Positions 20,427 through 33,224 of a stretch of DNA of 64,000 bases are shown one piece after another (positions within the stretch are counted from its first letter, which is position 1; each line of letters begins with the position of its first letter). The notes beneath the pieces were generated by a model. It did no database searches and was not told the DNA's origin. It worked only from the letters and a program-made list of their open reading frames with translations. Origin of the DNA: Ampullaceana balthica (lineage: Eukaryota > Mollusca > Gastropoda > Lymnaeidae); assembly GCA_944989445.1 (NCBI GenBank), contig CALYLW010000426.1, positions 22,501 to 86,500 on the forward strand. The letters run 5' to 3'. Position numbers and translations under genes: made by a program.

Positions 20427-22743
20427 AAAATGTAACAGAATTTTTTTTACAAATTTACCGAAAACCAATGTCAGGTAAAAGACTTACATATTTACGACCC
20501 CACATCGTTAAACTATTTAAAGTAATGAAATATTTGTCACATCAGCTATAAGATCGGAAACCTATGCTCCCCCTTCTCAAAAACAGGCAACAGCTACTTA
20601 TCTCAAAGCGCCTATAAACTAAATGATAAATGTAGTAAATGTAATGTAATTTCGGTATATGTAATTTCCAAAAGAATTCAAAGCAACTAACACAGTCTTA
20701 TTTTAAAAGCGTGCAATAAAATCTGCGCAAAGTTTTTAGGCAATAAAAGATTTTCAATTTAAAGTATAGTAATAAAATAATGCCCCAAACTCACTTATTT
20801 TGAATGTCCCTCTAGGTAGTTTAATATGGAAATTAAATTCGATTTTTTTTGTCTAACGATATTTAAATTTACGAAAATCAGACAAAAAGGATAATTTTTA
20901 ATAGAGGATGCAATTTTTTGTTGGATCCCGTTTCCCCATAATGCATTATATTTGAATAATTATACTCCATCCCACCACTATGTAATTGTTTCTAGATAAT
21001 GAAGGTATTATAAGCCGCATTTGGCAACGTATGGCAGTTCTCCTGCACAAGGGAAATAGATACTTATCCCATAGGGTATCCTCTATACACTGAATTAAAA
21101 ATGTTATAAATGAAATGTAGTTTCGAAAAGACTACAACGAAACAAAAGCAGTCGTATTAAAAAGGCTCCAAGAAAATCTTCGCACCGTATTTAGACAATA
21201 AGAGGTCTTGTAATAAAGTATTGCTAAAAATTTTTTTAAAAACTCTACATTTAAAACGTCTTTGTAGGTGTTTTAAAATGAAAATGATGTTTACATTTTA
21301 TATATTTGTCTCTATATTATACGAGATAAATTTACCGCTTTTATGCAATTGGTGTTATTTAAAAAAGAAATGCATATCGGGTTTTGATGTCGTTTCCCAT
21401 AAGGCATCATAATTTGTAAATTATATTCCAACCCCCACACCATATTTTGTTTTTGAAAAAAAAAGAATTACCTAAAAAATAAAAATATAAAGATCATCCA
21501 TCTGACATGTTCAATTCACATCATATATAAATTACGGACTTTTAGGTTCACTTGTATTAAGTTTAATATACTACCTTAATAAGTCCGGTAGCTAAAGTTT
21601 AAATTGTTAATTTGTTTATTTTATGTAAACATAAAATGACAACATTGGTTCTAGGCCTTTATATGCATGCCAAGATCATTGATGCTTAACTTTTATAAAA
21701 AAAATTATATGAATGAGCAAGTTAAATTTAATTTGGAGAAATCTTGATTTAGTGATATAAAGATAAGGCATTTATTGGTATAGAAAAAATGTAATTTATT
21801 AATTATCATGAAAATATAGATATGGAGGATGTATCCAACATTATTAAACATTAAACAACATCGGTTAAATACAACCACAGGAGTAGTATTAAATGGCATT
21901 GTATATATATATATATATATATTAAATCTACAGTAGTAATAAAAAAAAACCCAACTCATTAAAAAAAAACTTTTAAGTGCTATACTGTGGAACGCGATCC
22001 CCAAGTGAAATAAACTTACACTTAAATTAGACTTGGCCCATCGCTTTCCACATAAAATTCACTCACTAAATACATAATTAGTATTTTTTTTTAAATTAAA
22101 TTTTAAGTTCTTATTAACAACATAACGCAATTGTCAATTTAATTCCCTCATGTTAAAAAATAAATACCATACATAGCGTGACAAATGTGATGAAATAGTT
22201 TTAACCCATATATAATATAAAGAAACTACTCGTATAAAATGCCACTGCTTTGTACCGCAAGGCCAAAGCAAATGTGAATGTTATTTTAATAAATTAACAC
22301 AGCTCAATCTAATATGCGTACATGAAAATATGCGCACCTTAATTAGATATAAAGAGATTTTTGAAAGCGCACGGATCAAAATAAAGTCTGTGAAAAAATA
22401 CTGCACCAAAGATAACTCGTTTTGAATGTCCGCCTAAAGTTGTTGAATATGGAAATGAGATATAAGTTATCTCTCTTTGTCTCTTCATTTTCTTATCTTT
22501 TAATTAAAGCTTTCAGGCAAAAGGGTCAATTACAAAAACTATACGCAAACTAGGGGACAGTCGTGTATCCGGAGCAAACATCGTGATTTTCGCCACTATC
22601 CGGATTCGGCAAATACCTATGGCAGATCCGGATAGTATTCGGATATCAATGTAGTGAAGCATTTTTAAAATCAAATTAAATTAATATTAATAAGTTTATA
22701 AAGAAATATATACAAAGTAAAAAATAATAACCAGAAATCAGAT
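20427..22743. other. Gene-free AT-rich region with Helitron module relics
   Basis: No gene is recognised. Two stretches (about 20750-20960 and 22310-22520) carry the block CACC..AGATAACTCGTTTTGAA followed by TTGAATATGGAAATGAGAT, the internal module of the Helitrons elsewhere in the window, without clear ends. A (TA)n run is at about 21902-21922. A perfect 11-bp inverted repeat is at 22595-22636. Open frames at 21221-21412 and 21705-22004 have no coding features. Confidence 0.5.
22595..22636. repeat. Perfect 11-bp inverted repeat ACTATCCGGAT / ATCCGGATAGT
   Basis: The arms at 22595-22605 and 22626-22636 are exact reverse complements with a 20-base loop. Further TCCGGA and TTCGGATATC words lie just outside. 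It is a local GC-richer island. It could be the end of an unrecognised transposon; function is unknown. Confidence 0.6.
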
Positions 22744-23650
22744 AAATCTTATCTTATCTTATCTGTTTACAGACACTCCTTCTATACAGAAGATTATTGC
22801 GTCCTACGCTTATCTATGGTTTGTGTTTAGTCCAGCATTTTTATTAGAGATTTAAATGTTGATAAAGTGTTGGTTTTCCTGGATTCTTCAGGCAACCCAT
22901 TCCACGCCCGAATTCCGGACGGGAAGAAGGAAAACTTGTATGTGTTTGTTCTTGCATACGGAATAAGAAAGGTGTTTTTATCCTTATGTCTATCTGAGGG
23001 TTGTATTAAGTTATCTTTGCGTTATATTTCTAAATTAGAATTAATTGCTTTATGTATGATTACTACTTTGCTTTTGATTCTTCTATCCTCTAGTTTTTCA
23101 AGGTTTAATGATTTAACTAATGGTGTTATTGTTGTCAGTTTCGAATATTCTCCTGTAATGAATCTGGCAGCTCTTTTTTGAATTTGTTCTAGTTTATCAA
23201 TGTTTTCTTTGGTGGATGGGTCCCATACAGAAGATGCATATTCTAGTACAGGTCTCACCAAAGTGAGGTAGCATTTTAGTTTTATATCTCTATTACATTT
23301 GTTAAATTTTCTTTTTATAAAGCCTAAGTTTTTGTTTGATTTTTTAATAACTTCATTGACATGGGGATTCCATGATAGTTTCTCATTTATTAAGACTCCT
23401 AAGTATTTTGCATCTTTAGTTTGGGTCAGTTCTTTTCCATGAATGTAATATTTTGAATTTATTTGTTTCTTTTTCTTTGTTACTCTTAACAGTTGACACT
23501 TTTCTGGATGGAAAGACATACTCCAGTTAGTTTCCCATTTTATCAATTCATCTAAGTCTTTTTGTAAAATTTTGCTGTCTTGTTCTGATTTAATTGTTCT
23601 ATAGATTATACAATCATCAGCAAATAACCTATCTTTTGTACCTTTTCATA
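22744..23650 (-). pseudogene. LINE-J, 5'-truncated copy with broken RT ORF
   Basis: On the minus strand the sequence starts just upstream of the RT catalytic block ([11 protein letters not shown], about 23632-23600). It continues through the open frame 23546-23022 with WSMSFHPEKCQLLRVT, YLGVLINEKLSWNPHV, RPVLEYASSVWDP and QKRAARFITG, the thumb/C-terminal region of jockey/CR1-like RTs. A TAA at 23022-23024 interrupts, after which the same frame continues to FFPSGIRAWNGLPEESR and a terminal stop near 22838. The 3' UTR carries GAAGGAGTGTCTGTAAACAG and the (GATAA)n tail ends at about 22746. The 5' truncation point is near 23650. Confidence 0.85.
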
Positions 23651-24439
23651 CTGCACACAATCATCAATGACATTGATACGATCTACATGGAGAATAGATT
23701 AATAAAATTATTGGGTTCTTTGGGTCCGTGTGGATAAAACCTAATTCATAATTTTAAGTAACGATGGAATCTTTTTTCCACTTGAGTCTTACGCTGTAAC
23801 TCTTGGTACCTCCTTGCTCTTTTTATACCATGTAATTTTTTAATGAAATTCTGCACATCTTTCTTCTTTTCTGTTTCTATCTTTTTAAAAATCTTCACTT
23901 AATTTATATATTTGCATGGCACAACATGTATTTTATAATGTAAATTTAATTTAAATACTTGTTTTATCTTAATGTATTGACGAAGGCATCAGTCGAAACG
24001 TCTATTTGTGCCTAATTCAGGTTAAAAAGCTTTAATTTACTATTTTGAATACCCAATTTTTTGGGGCATTTTGTAGTTTATTTAACTTTAATTTATACTA
24101 TATAAATAGAGATTTATCCACACAAAAAATTGCACATCTTCAACCTCCACCAATGAGAAATTTGAGGAATGAGAAAAATAGTTTAATATGTGCAAGATGG
24201 TTGTCTTTAGAAGAGAAGAAAAGAAATGCGTTTAAATTTGCCTTCAACTTTAGGAATGATTTTTTCATATTGAATTGAGAATACTGAAGGTTGTTGTTTC
24301 TTTTTTTATTTCTTTTATTTCTTTTTTTAAAAATAAATATTTTGCATATATTTTTTAAATTGATATACCTATATTTTATGCTTTTCATAAAATCTTTAAA
24401 ACAATGTATTTAATTGTTAAGTTATTTTTGTTAAAAATT
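23651..24439 (+). other. Unassigned repeat-like region with hammerhead-like core
   Basis: No intact coding sequence. At 23977-24002 lies TTGACGAAGGCATCAGTCGA followed by AACGTC. This resembles the (C)TGANGA...GAAAC core that Penelope-like elements carry as a hammerhead ribozyme, and suggests that the region is a Penelope-like relic. No Penelope RT or GIY-YIG domain is visible, so the assignment rests on this motif alone. Confidence 0.3.
23977..24002 (+). ncRNA. Degenerate hammerhead-ribozyme-like core
   Basis: TTGACGA (consensus CTGANGA, first base changed), a short stem GGC-ATCA-GTC with a G-U pair, then GAAAC-GTC. This is the strand order of conserved box 1, helix II, conserved box 2. The first core cytosine is lost, which would abolish cleavage. 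It may be a chance match. Confidence 0.3.
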
Positions 24440-25155
24440 TTAACGATTAAATTTTTTAACGATTAATTGACCCACGATTAAATGTACTGGAATTCAAAAA
24501 GTAATATATTTCGGCCGATAAATATAAAATAATTTCCGGACTATTACACGAACATATTGGTTTTAAACTATTGACTAACGTGAATGTTCAAAATGTTGAT
24601 AAAGGTTATTGTGTCCATTGAGAGAAATCGTGTGCCTACCATGCAATGTTCCCTCTAAGTCTAAGCTTCGTTGGTCCGTGTGTAAAGTAAAAAAAAACCC
24701 AAAAAAACAACAACTCGTATGTAAAGTTGTACAACGTCCATTTTTGGTGCAATATTTTACAAAATTTGCTGCGCGATGATTCTAAACTCCTGCGCGGCGT
24801 CTGTCAAATATCTATGCAGCCACGCTGCTTAAAGGGAACATGGCTACTATGGTTCCAAGACTTCACTTACATATCACCTGCTAATCCACTACAGTATCGG
24901 AAACTTAAACTGAGACAATAGTCAATAAGACCCTCTCATCACTTGAACCAAATAATTTCCATAAACTTGTCTGTTTGCGTTGTTGGTTAAAAGATGTTAT
25001 ATAAAGAAGACATTCCAGTTTTATTTCAATTTTCGACAAGTATTTTAATAAATATTACTTATGAGACCATAAATTTCAATTTTTGGCTTTAATTAATTAA
25101 TCGTTAATTTTTCAAAAGTTAACTATTAAATTTAAATTAATCGTTAACAGCCCTA
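24440..25155. mobile_element. Non-autonomous hAT, TAGGGCTG family (copy 2)
   Basis: The interior matches 7187-7990, including TTGTGTCCATTGAGAGAAAT, AAAGGGAACAT and TGTTTGCGTTGTTGGTTAAA. The right end is GTTAACAGCCCTA at 25155. The left terminal TAGGGCTG is missing, so the left boundary is approximate. No ORF is present. Confidence 0.7.
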
Positions 25156-25959
25156 TTATAGAGATATTATATCGATTTTAACTTCATTAAATTTTCGGGA
25201 AGAATTCCAATCTCATGCGTTAAGCGAAAAGTTGAAAGAAAGATGAGAATAAAAAGTTGAGCTTTCCTTAACCATCACACATGTTTATAGTAGTGAAATT
25301 GCCAAAATATTTGGCGTGACGACTTAATTATCACATCCGCATATCCATATCCGTTATTTCTAAGGAGTCTAACATTCATTAAGCTCTTATCAGTTGCGTT
25401 GTGCGACACAGATGGGTTTTTTACTCAAGAAACTGCGTGTTTTTTGTATCCTTAATTGAAAATTAGCCAGTCAATTGTAAGTAATTTTTTTAACTTTTGG
25501 AATAATTTTATCTCGTGCCTGCTAATTATTTATATCACAAATATGGGTTTTAAACATAAAGATAAAAATAGATTTTTAAAATGAGTTTTAAAAAAAGTAA
25601 GCTAAAAAATAGTTTTCATCTCAAAATTGTTTTGTTCTTTATTATTTTCTCCTTTAACTTTTTAAGCTTTGGGAAGTTGTCGAAATTAAGATTTTTTTCT
25701 GGGGTTTTCATTGAGTAATTTGTAATTTAATTTGTTTAAATTTCCATTCAAATTATATTATTATCGTGGAGTGTTTTCCTGTATTATTTTGATTTATATA
25801 TTATTTTTTTTAAATTTTGAAGTATTTTACAATTAATTTGTAAGCGGCTTTTTTATATCTTAAAATGCCTTATTTCCGAGTTAGTTTTAATTTATTCCAA
25901 GACTCGATACACAAAATGAACCTTCTTTTACTTATCATTAATGCACGGAAGACATAATC
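25156..25959. other. Gene-free AT-rich region
   Basis: No gene, repeat family or regulatory signal was recognised in this stretch. Confidence 0.4.
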
Positions 25960-26225
25960 AATAGACATAATTTGCTATGTATTTCCGTTCGCAACGCTAC
26001 TAATTTTAGAAAGCAGCGCACCGCTAAAAAGAAAAGCCTCGAAAAAAAATTACTGTCCCAAAAACAATTCTTTTCGAACGTCCATATAAAATTGTTCAAT
26101 ATGGAAATGAGATTTAATTTTTCTCTTTTTGCCCCTACATTTTCTGATTATTTAATTATTTAATTAATTGATTTCAGCGGAAATATATTAATTATGAAAA
26201 CTTCCGTTATTTTTGACGGGTAACA
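25960..26225 (+). mobile_element. Helitron-type internal module, no clear ends
   Basis: Contains GAACGTCC, then TTGTTCAATATGGAAATGAG, then the AACTTCCGTTATTTTTGACG inverted-repeat block. The same order is found at 56960-57140 and, in part, inside the complete Helitron B copies. Terminal TC and CTAG with hairpin are not visible, so this is a relic. Confidence 0.5.
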
Positions 26226-28749
26226 CACAAGTAACAATTACAATTTGCAATATCTTCCTGTAAAAGGTGACTTACACGTGGGTTGATGTTTAACACCATT
26301 TCATCCCTGACTTTCGAAATTAAGAGGTTTTCCCATTTTGTCACACAGAATTTTCAAATAAAGACAATAACATATTTAATAAATGCAGCGTTGAATAATT
26401 GTTCTGAAATTTATCTATTTTTGTTTCAAGAAATATAATTATTAAACACCTTTAAAAAGGAATTATATGAATTGAAATGCTAAAATTTGAACACGTGTAA
26501 TTTCTGATAAATACTCGGGTTTCTCATTTATCTCACTTTGACCAACATAAATGTACAGATTCATTACTGGATACGATCAACATGTTTAGTATAAGGATTA
26601 GGGCAGGATTCAAATCTCAAGTATTCTGTTGGCAAATTATATCTGAACCCTAAAAACCTTAAACGGAAATATGCATGTAGTAAATTTGTATCATTTCAAT
26701 ACTATTAATTGTGGTGTGGAACTGTACTAAACAAATTTAGTTTTATTAATATTATCTTAAATGTGTGTGTGTGTGATGCGGTTGAATTATATGTGACTTT
26801 AAAATTTCACCCTATGTTAACATGATTCTCAATACTAAACTAAGTGTATGGTTTATTAGTATAGAAACATTATCAAACCTAAATCTAAAATTTGTACATA
26901 ATTATTTTCTTAAAAATGATCGCTTGAAAAAACAACAAATTTTCCAAAGCAGAATTAAGCTGACGTGGGGAGGAATGTACAATTTTAGATATTTTAAGAT
27001 CAGAATTTTTTTTTACACCAACTAGTTTTTATATTTTCTATTTTTTTTATTGCATATAGGCCTATATCAAGAGACGATTAAGTTTAAAAATATTACTCAT
27101 AGTTCGAGTATGAATCAATACACAAGTATGCGTCAGAAATGTAGATTCGAAAACAACATGCTTTTGCAATTTAATAATGGGGAACTCTTATCTTTTATTA
27201 ATACAAAAAAGCACATTTTGTGTGTAATTTAACTCTTAAAGATTATATTTCCTGGTTTCTGGTAGAGATATAATTTTTACTTTTATTTATAAGTCTAAAC
27301 ATAACATGTCACCATTTATATACCTCCCACGGTTTGAGCAGAGCTCTGATCTGTTAGAATTGAGATCTGCGGGGCGTGCCATATTAGAAAAGATTATTTG
27401 AAAATGGGATTGAGTGTGAGAGTTGTAATCAGTAACTTACAGAGTTCCGGCTTGGGCACGGGTGCATGATTTAGCATGTCAAGCTTGTAATGGATCCCAT
27501 GAAAACATGAAAATAATATTCTAATTCAACCATAGGGAACACAAATATTTGTTTAGTATTTTCAAAAGTTGAAGGACACCCTCAGATCTTTTAATGAATA
27601 AAATAGTTCTTTCAACAAAAAAAACAGCAACTACTCCAAAAGTATTTGAAATTATCATATAGTCATTAAAAAACACTCTCACATAGAATAGAGTTCCAAC
27701 TCATGAGTTATTGTTTCTGTTCATTCATTAGCCTAAAGTCAGAGAACTCGTCGCAGCTAGTTTGAGTGCCAGAATTATTTTCTTCCATATAGATTAATTT
27801 ATTGATACTGTAAAATCTGGTACTGTTGCTTGTTAATGCAAGACTAACTAGTTTGATAGCGGACAGATAACGATTTGTATACAGATGTTGGCACTTCTTG
27901 AGATCATCTTTCTACTACTTGTAAATATAATGAAATATAAAATTATGAAGCAAATTTTGATTGTTGTGTACCGTCAATAGACAAAATAAAAAAATGTGGG
28001 TAAATATACCACTAAACATAAATAGTCGAGCTAGAGTTGCTGAGTCGTCTTTGAGTCGTGTATAGACTTCGATGTTGAATGCATTAGCCAGAGATCCGAA
28101 CTGACTCATGATTTGACATTACATATCTCCGAAGTTTTTCATTATACATTAACTGGCGTAACTAATATGATATTCAATCAATTAAGTTTGAAACTACAAC
28201 CTTTATTAGAAAAAAAAAGCTTTAAACTTAAGATTTGGGGCTAAAATGTCCAAGTTAACTGGGAAGATTTTCTCTTTTTGCAATTTTAAAATGCCATATA
28301 ACTACAATTTTCTTTAGTTTGATAAAACAATTTTAAAATTATGTAACCCTTTACGAGGGTTACAGTTGACATTGTACACCGAACTTAGCATTAAACGTTA
28401 CAAAAATATAAAAATAAATAACCCGTGACTGTGTGGAGATACATACCAACTTTACTTATTAATTATGCATGTTACTGAAATTAAAAGATGTATTCTACTT
28501 TTATAATATGTTATAACTCTTTAAATGATTTTATATGGTATTGAAAATAACGTTAATATTAAAAATCATTTAATTTGTAAACTTTCTGGAAACCTTAGTA
28601 CGGTACGATTTAAGTTGTTAAAATACTGAGTGTTATTACTTAGAAATTTCAAGTGCTTCTACCAAAATGTTGTCAATTATTTCAATGATAGTAGATAGAT
28701 TGAATTTTTAAAAAGATGGTCAAACAAACAAAACAGTAATAAAAACTCG
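26226..28749. other. Gene-free AT-rich region (2.5 kb)
   Basis: Several 60-67 codon open frames occur, none with recognisable domains, splice sites or codon bias. A GC-richer stretch near 27330-27500 shows no ORF. Nothing that I can name. Confidence 0.4.
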
Positions 28750-29385
28750 AATGAGTATTTAAACGCAATTTTCAACAAAGAATTAGCGATTTTTTTTATT
28801 CAAGGGAAATCATTCTAGATTACATTAAAAGTCGATTCAAATTAGTAATTCTGAAAGTAAACAAAAAATGACGTCATATCCCCTCACGCTACATCGCACC
28901 AATAATGTGTCAATTTGATGCGCACAGCGCACCAACCTAACATTAGCATTCACAAAGCGGGAAAACCCCATTTACTATCATTCTAGATTATATTGAAAGT
29001 TAATTCAAATCAATAATTATGAAAGTAAACAAAACAATTGCTATCTACAAATTGCTGCTAAAATTAAGGAGTCGAACATTATTCTAAATATTATTAGCTA
29101 TCGTTTGGCGTTTCTTTCAACCAGATAGCTGTTATGGTTGGCGAGAAATTTACAAAATACTGATACTTTTTCGGGTTTCTTTTATTTTTCAGGAAATCCA
29201 GTAAACCTTTTCCATATTTTTGTGTGGCTCCTGCACATTCTCGAGACCACTTTAACATATTTGCAAAAAACCCGAACCCTCTATCTGGTATGGTTCAGGA
29301 GGAGTTGCAGGATCAAGCGTTACAGACATTTCAAATATATAAACGCAATTTTTCCCATGGAAAATTGCGTTAAAAATAAACTTTT
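28750..29385. mobile_element. MITE-like repeat, family M2 (TTTAACGCAATTTTC ends), copy 1
   Basis: The left end TTTAAACGCAATTTTCAAC and the right end GGAAAATTGCGTTAAAAA form an inverted repeat of about 14 bp. The body matches 55440-55968, including TCATTCTAGATTACA, GTTATGGTTGGCGAGAAATT and GTATGGTTCAGGAGGAGTTG. This copy has an internal partial duplication: the TCATTCTAGATTA block occurs at about 28811 and again at 28980. The first repeat is followed by a GC-richer insert containing GTGACGTCA-like and GCGCAC words. Confidence 0.65.
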
Positions 29386-31030
29386 TAAAACATAATAGTA
29401 AAATACATATGTGATAGATTTCAATGAAATAGCATGCTAATGATATGTGGAATGTGGTCGTCGAGTGATTATTTAAATATATTGTTTGGTATATTCTCTT
29501 AACTAAAGCAGTATTTTTTCTAAATTATTTCAATATTCAGCAATAAAAGAAAGAATAAAATATGTCACCTTTATGATACATTGACTATATTGACAATATA
29601 TGGACGAAAATGAATATAACCTTTATTTATATTAGAAATACATTTTTTTAAAAACATTCTTTTAAACACGGGAAGACTGATTATTAGATTCTTTTTCTAA
29701 TTTACATTTTGAATCAGATAATAGTGTACTAATAAGATTAATATTGTTTCGATATCAAAATACTGTTTTTTTCTCATATGCCAAACTCAAAATGTATCAT
29801 TCTGCTGCCGTTACATTATCAACATCGACGTGATATCGACACACGACAGAAGTGACCACTCAGTTGACCATTAGGTGGACGATGAGTTGAGGCCATTCGT
29901 ATTGTCAGAGTTGTTTACAAGAAAACACGAATTGCGATAATAAGTTGCACTAAAAAAGAAGACTTTTAATAACAACATAAAGGGTCTTACCCTAGTGTTG
30001 TGTTTAAAGGCCGTTAAATATACATTTAATGGACATGTATTAGCCATACAATTATCTCCCTTCTTAAGTGAATATACTTAAGTTGTTTTTATGGTAATAA
30101 TTTCCACTTTCGAAATTTTAGTAAAATGATACAGAGAACAATTTAAAAGGCAAGCTCTTATATGCTGAAAAATCTGCTATTTTGTAACCTTGAATTATTA
30201 ATTACGTATTTAAAACTAAATAAATAAAGACAAAACAAAAAAGAGCTACATTATAAAGGACGGGCATTAAATATTCTACTGCTGTGTCATCACACTTTCG
30301 TAAAATTTATGGTAAAAAATTACAATGTCATTTAGTAATTAACTACTTATACCAATTTATTGATTATTATTAATTTATATTAAGTGACAAAATTTTTGTC
30401 ATAGGATATCTTAATGTACGCAAAATTTCAGCTCGATCAGTGGACGAGGAATAGGGGAAATATTAACAATTAGACTTAAAATTCAGACAGACAGATCACG
30501 TTAAAATAATCTTTTAAATAATCTATTTTATTTGAAAAAAAAACTTATTAAATATTTGAACAAAAGTAAAGATGTTTATAATACTTTTAATGTGGCTAAC
30601 ATTTACATATTAATTGAAATTGATTAAGCATTTTTTTCCTTTTAAAGAAATTCAAGACGTCATAAACGACAACTGACTTATGAGTGCAACACCGGATTAT
30701 GCTGTCTTGTTACAGTGACTATTTACATATTTTTCCACTTGGCGCGTACCTTTAGCTACGCCCCTGAAAACAATATTATTAAAATAAAACTGTCAGGTTG
30801 TTGCAAAAAGAAACATTTCGCTTTGTTCTCGTGTTTTAAGTGAGATTTAGAGGGAACATTGGCGGCGACCTATTTTTATAAAGGCCATGTGACCCGATTC
30901 CCCCTTGAAATTGAAATAAATCATTTTCAATTAAGATTTTACTAAATAATTATATTTTATATTATTTTTAAAAAAAATTATGTTTAATGATTAATTTAAT
31001 GTGATGCTTGAAATTGCATGTCATCAACCA
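29386..31030. other. Gene-free region with an isolated hAT-like end
   Basis: At 30738-30768 the reverse complement reads CAGGGGCGTAGCTAAAGGTA, a typical hAT/MITE terminal sequence, without a partner end. At 30415-30500 is an AAAATTTCAGCTCGATCAG block followed by CAGACAGACAGA, a relic related to family M1. No coding sequence was recognised. Confidence 0.4.
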
Positions 31031-31239
31031 GTTTCTTAATTCTCGGGTGAGTTTTTGTTAACGCCAACCTCATGTCATTCTCAACATATAAATTATTTCT
31101 ATCCTTTGTTTTTAAATAAAGAAGAGTTTAAAATCCACTATCACAGAGGTATGTATACACAAATGGTACTAAAACGCGAAAACCAAGCATCGTCACATTT
31201 GGGTATGAAAGATAGATACTACACCAAAATTGTATGAGC

Positions 31240-32400
31240 AATTTGCCATTAAACAAGTAATATGTCGAGGAATCATTCCGCATATCCAAGAGTTCATCTT
31301 GTAATTCATCAGGAATGCTGACTACATCAAGGGAAGTAGTGAATCGTTTTTTTGTCAATGTATTTTCTTCATCTGTCAGCTCGGGGAAGTAATGATGCAG
31401 TTCGTTTTCAAGGGATTCAAGAAGCCCATTAATCTAATCATTCAAATTTTCCTTTATTTCCCATTCAGATTCATCTACTACACTGGAGAGTTTTTCAAAC
31501 AAGGCGATGTTTCCCGCAAGTTTGAGATTAACCTATTTTGTTGTTCGAAGATATCAGCTAGATGGGCTACTCTTATCAACCAATTTTTGGCGTTTAAGTA
31601 TGACAGAAGGTCATGTTTCCCTTGCACTTCCAGGAACAACCCGAATTCATCTCTCAATTCAAAGGCGCGACTCACAACATATCCTTTCGACAACCAGCGT
31701 ACTGCAGTGTAGAAAAGGAGAACCTCGTGATCAGAATCCATTCTTTGCACATTTCTTTAAAAACAGACGAGTGTTAAGAGATCTAGCTTTGACGTAATTT
31801 ATTATTTTTATCAGAGAATTAAGTACTTCTTGCAGTGGAGTTGGAAGAGTCTTACTGGCAAGAACATACCTGTGAATCATACAGTGGATTCCCCTTGCTT
31901 GGGGAGATAGGTCTTTTACTTTTTTCTGAAAGCCTAACTTTGACCCAAGCATAGATGGTGCACCATCCGTGCAAACCACACAGACGTTCTCCCACATTAA
32001 TCCCCCTGTCTCAAAAACGTATTCATCCTTTCCATAATATCCTCACTTTTTGTAGTAGTTTCAAGTCCACTTCAAAATAGGAACTCTTCTTAGATATCAT
32101 CTGAAATATTGTATTTCAGTTATGCAATCTACAGAGCACACCAGCTTACGTCTTTTGATTCATCAACTTGAAAAGAAAACAATGGTGAACTATTGATTTC
32201 AATAAATCTGCACTTTAAGTTCTGAGGACATTTCTGATATACGCGCTGAATAGTATAATTAGACAGAGATTTCTTTCCATCTTTCCTTCACAAGAATCCC
32301 CAAGAATTAATTTTACCATCTTCATCGGCATCCTTCCGTCTCGAGAGACGATTTTGCATCACCGTTGAGTTGGGTTGCATTTCCTCGAGTACATTTGATC
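31240..32400 (-). pseudogene. Buster/ZBED5-like hAT transposase relic
   Basis: On the minus strand the frame 31997-31731 reads VCTDGAPSMLGSKLGF, then GIHCMIHRYVLASKTLP, and LNSLIKIINYVKA. The next frame 31750-31478 reads SDHEVLLFYTAVRWLSKGYV and VAHLADIFEQQNRL. These are the conserved RNase-H-like core blocks of the hAT group related to vertebrate ZBED5/SCAND3 genes (family knowledge). Upstream on the minus strand, 32000-32330 shows further broken homology (an ETTTKSEDIMERM block) with many stops. Downstream, 31358-31128 keeps DEENTLTKKRFTTSL and VSIPDELQDELLDM. No terminal repeats or target duplication were found. It is clearly non-functional. Confidence 0.8.
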
Positions 32401-32572
32401 GATCTCAAATTTTAATAGAATGCATAGTTATGTGACAAAGTCTATGTGCAAAATGTCAGCTCGATAGGATCAAGGGAAGTGGGTCATTTTTTACTTTTGT
32501 TTTTCCACGAGACCACGACAGACAGAGAGACAAGACGATGAAGTTAAAATAAGGGATTTAAAAACAAAGGAA
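32395..32572. repeat. Relic of an M1-like repeat
   Basis: GCAAAATGTCAGCTCGATAG, then GGGAAGTGGGTCA, then GACAGACAGAGAGAC and AATAAGGGATTTAAA match the 3' half of family M1. The left half is missing. Confidence 0.5.
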
Positions 32573-33224
32573 AATAATTAAATGGTAAAATAATAGCTAC
32601 TGTCTGTTTGTTTAGTCACAAATAATCCACAACCTCAAGAGCGCTCCCCGAATGACGTATTCAAAAAGACTAAAAATATTTTAAGATTGGCGCCGATCAC
32701 ATGGGTGCATCGCGAAACCTAGGCTAGTGACGGAGACTAACCATAGGGTCACATGGTGGTCACGTGAAAATATTTTGTTGATTATTAAGATTCAAGCGCC
32801 AATAACATTGCACGCAGAAATCACATGATCGCTGAGGAAATGGATAAATAGGAAGAAATAATCGATAACGATAATAAACAAACACGCCAACCGAACATCC
32901 CGATAAACAAACCAGTGCTGCCATGCTGATTAGTATGCATTGAGGGATCTTGTAAAGTTAGCGACCAATCGCAATGGATTCTTTGAAGAACACGTTACAG
33001 TCACTTGTTGAATATTGTTTTGACGCGCTAACTGTTGAAAGTAGATTAATAGGCTACACGTATAGCTATGCATACAAATCATCTTATAACTTCTCTATTT
33101 GGGTTTAGTGTTAAATTCCTTTATATGCAAGAGTACGAATTTATCAGAGCCAATTTGCAATATAATGAATATTTTTTAGTGGACAGTTGGCGACACCAAG
33201 AAAACCCGTCGCGACCCCCAAGGG
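32573..33224. other. Intergenic sequence with part of an outer hAT
   Basis: No gene is recognised. The last ~40 bases (GGCGACACCAAGAAAACCC, GTCGCGACCCCC) and the stretch just after the inner hAT (GGGTCACGACCC, then GTTGGGAGCCGCTG at about 35067-35095) look like one hAT-type end, split by the insertion at 33225-35058. Confidence 0.4.

Noticed and set aside
19460..22743. Missing reverse transcriptase of the gypsy element
   Set aside because: All six frames were scanned by eye for YVDD-type or related RT motifs after integrase; none were seen. The region is M1 repeats and AT-rich DNA.
31392..31797. Plus-strand frames at 31392-31712 and 31507-31797
   Set aside because: They are antisense to the Buster-like hAT transposase relic, which has the recognisable motifs.
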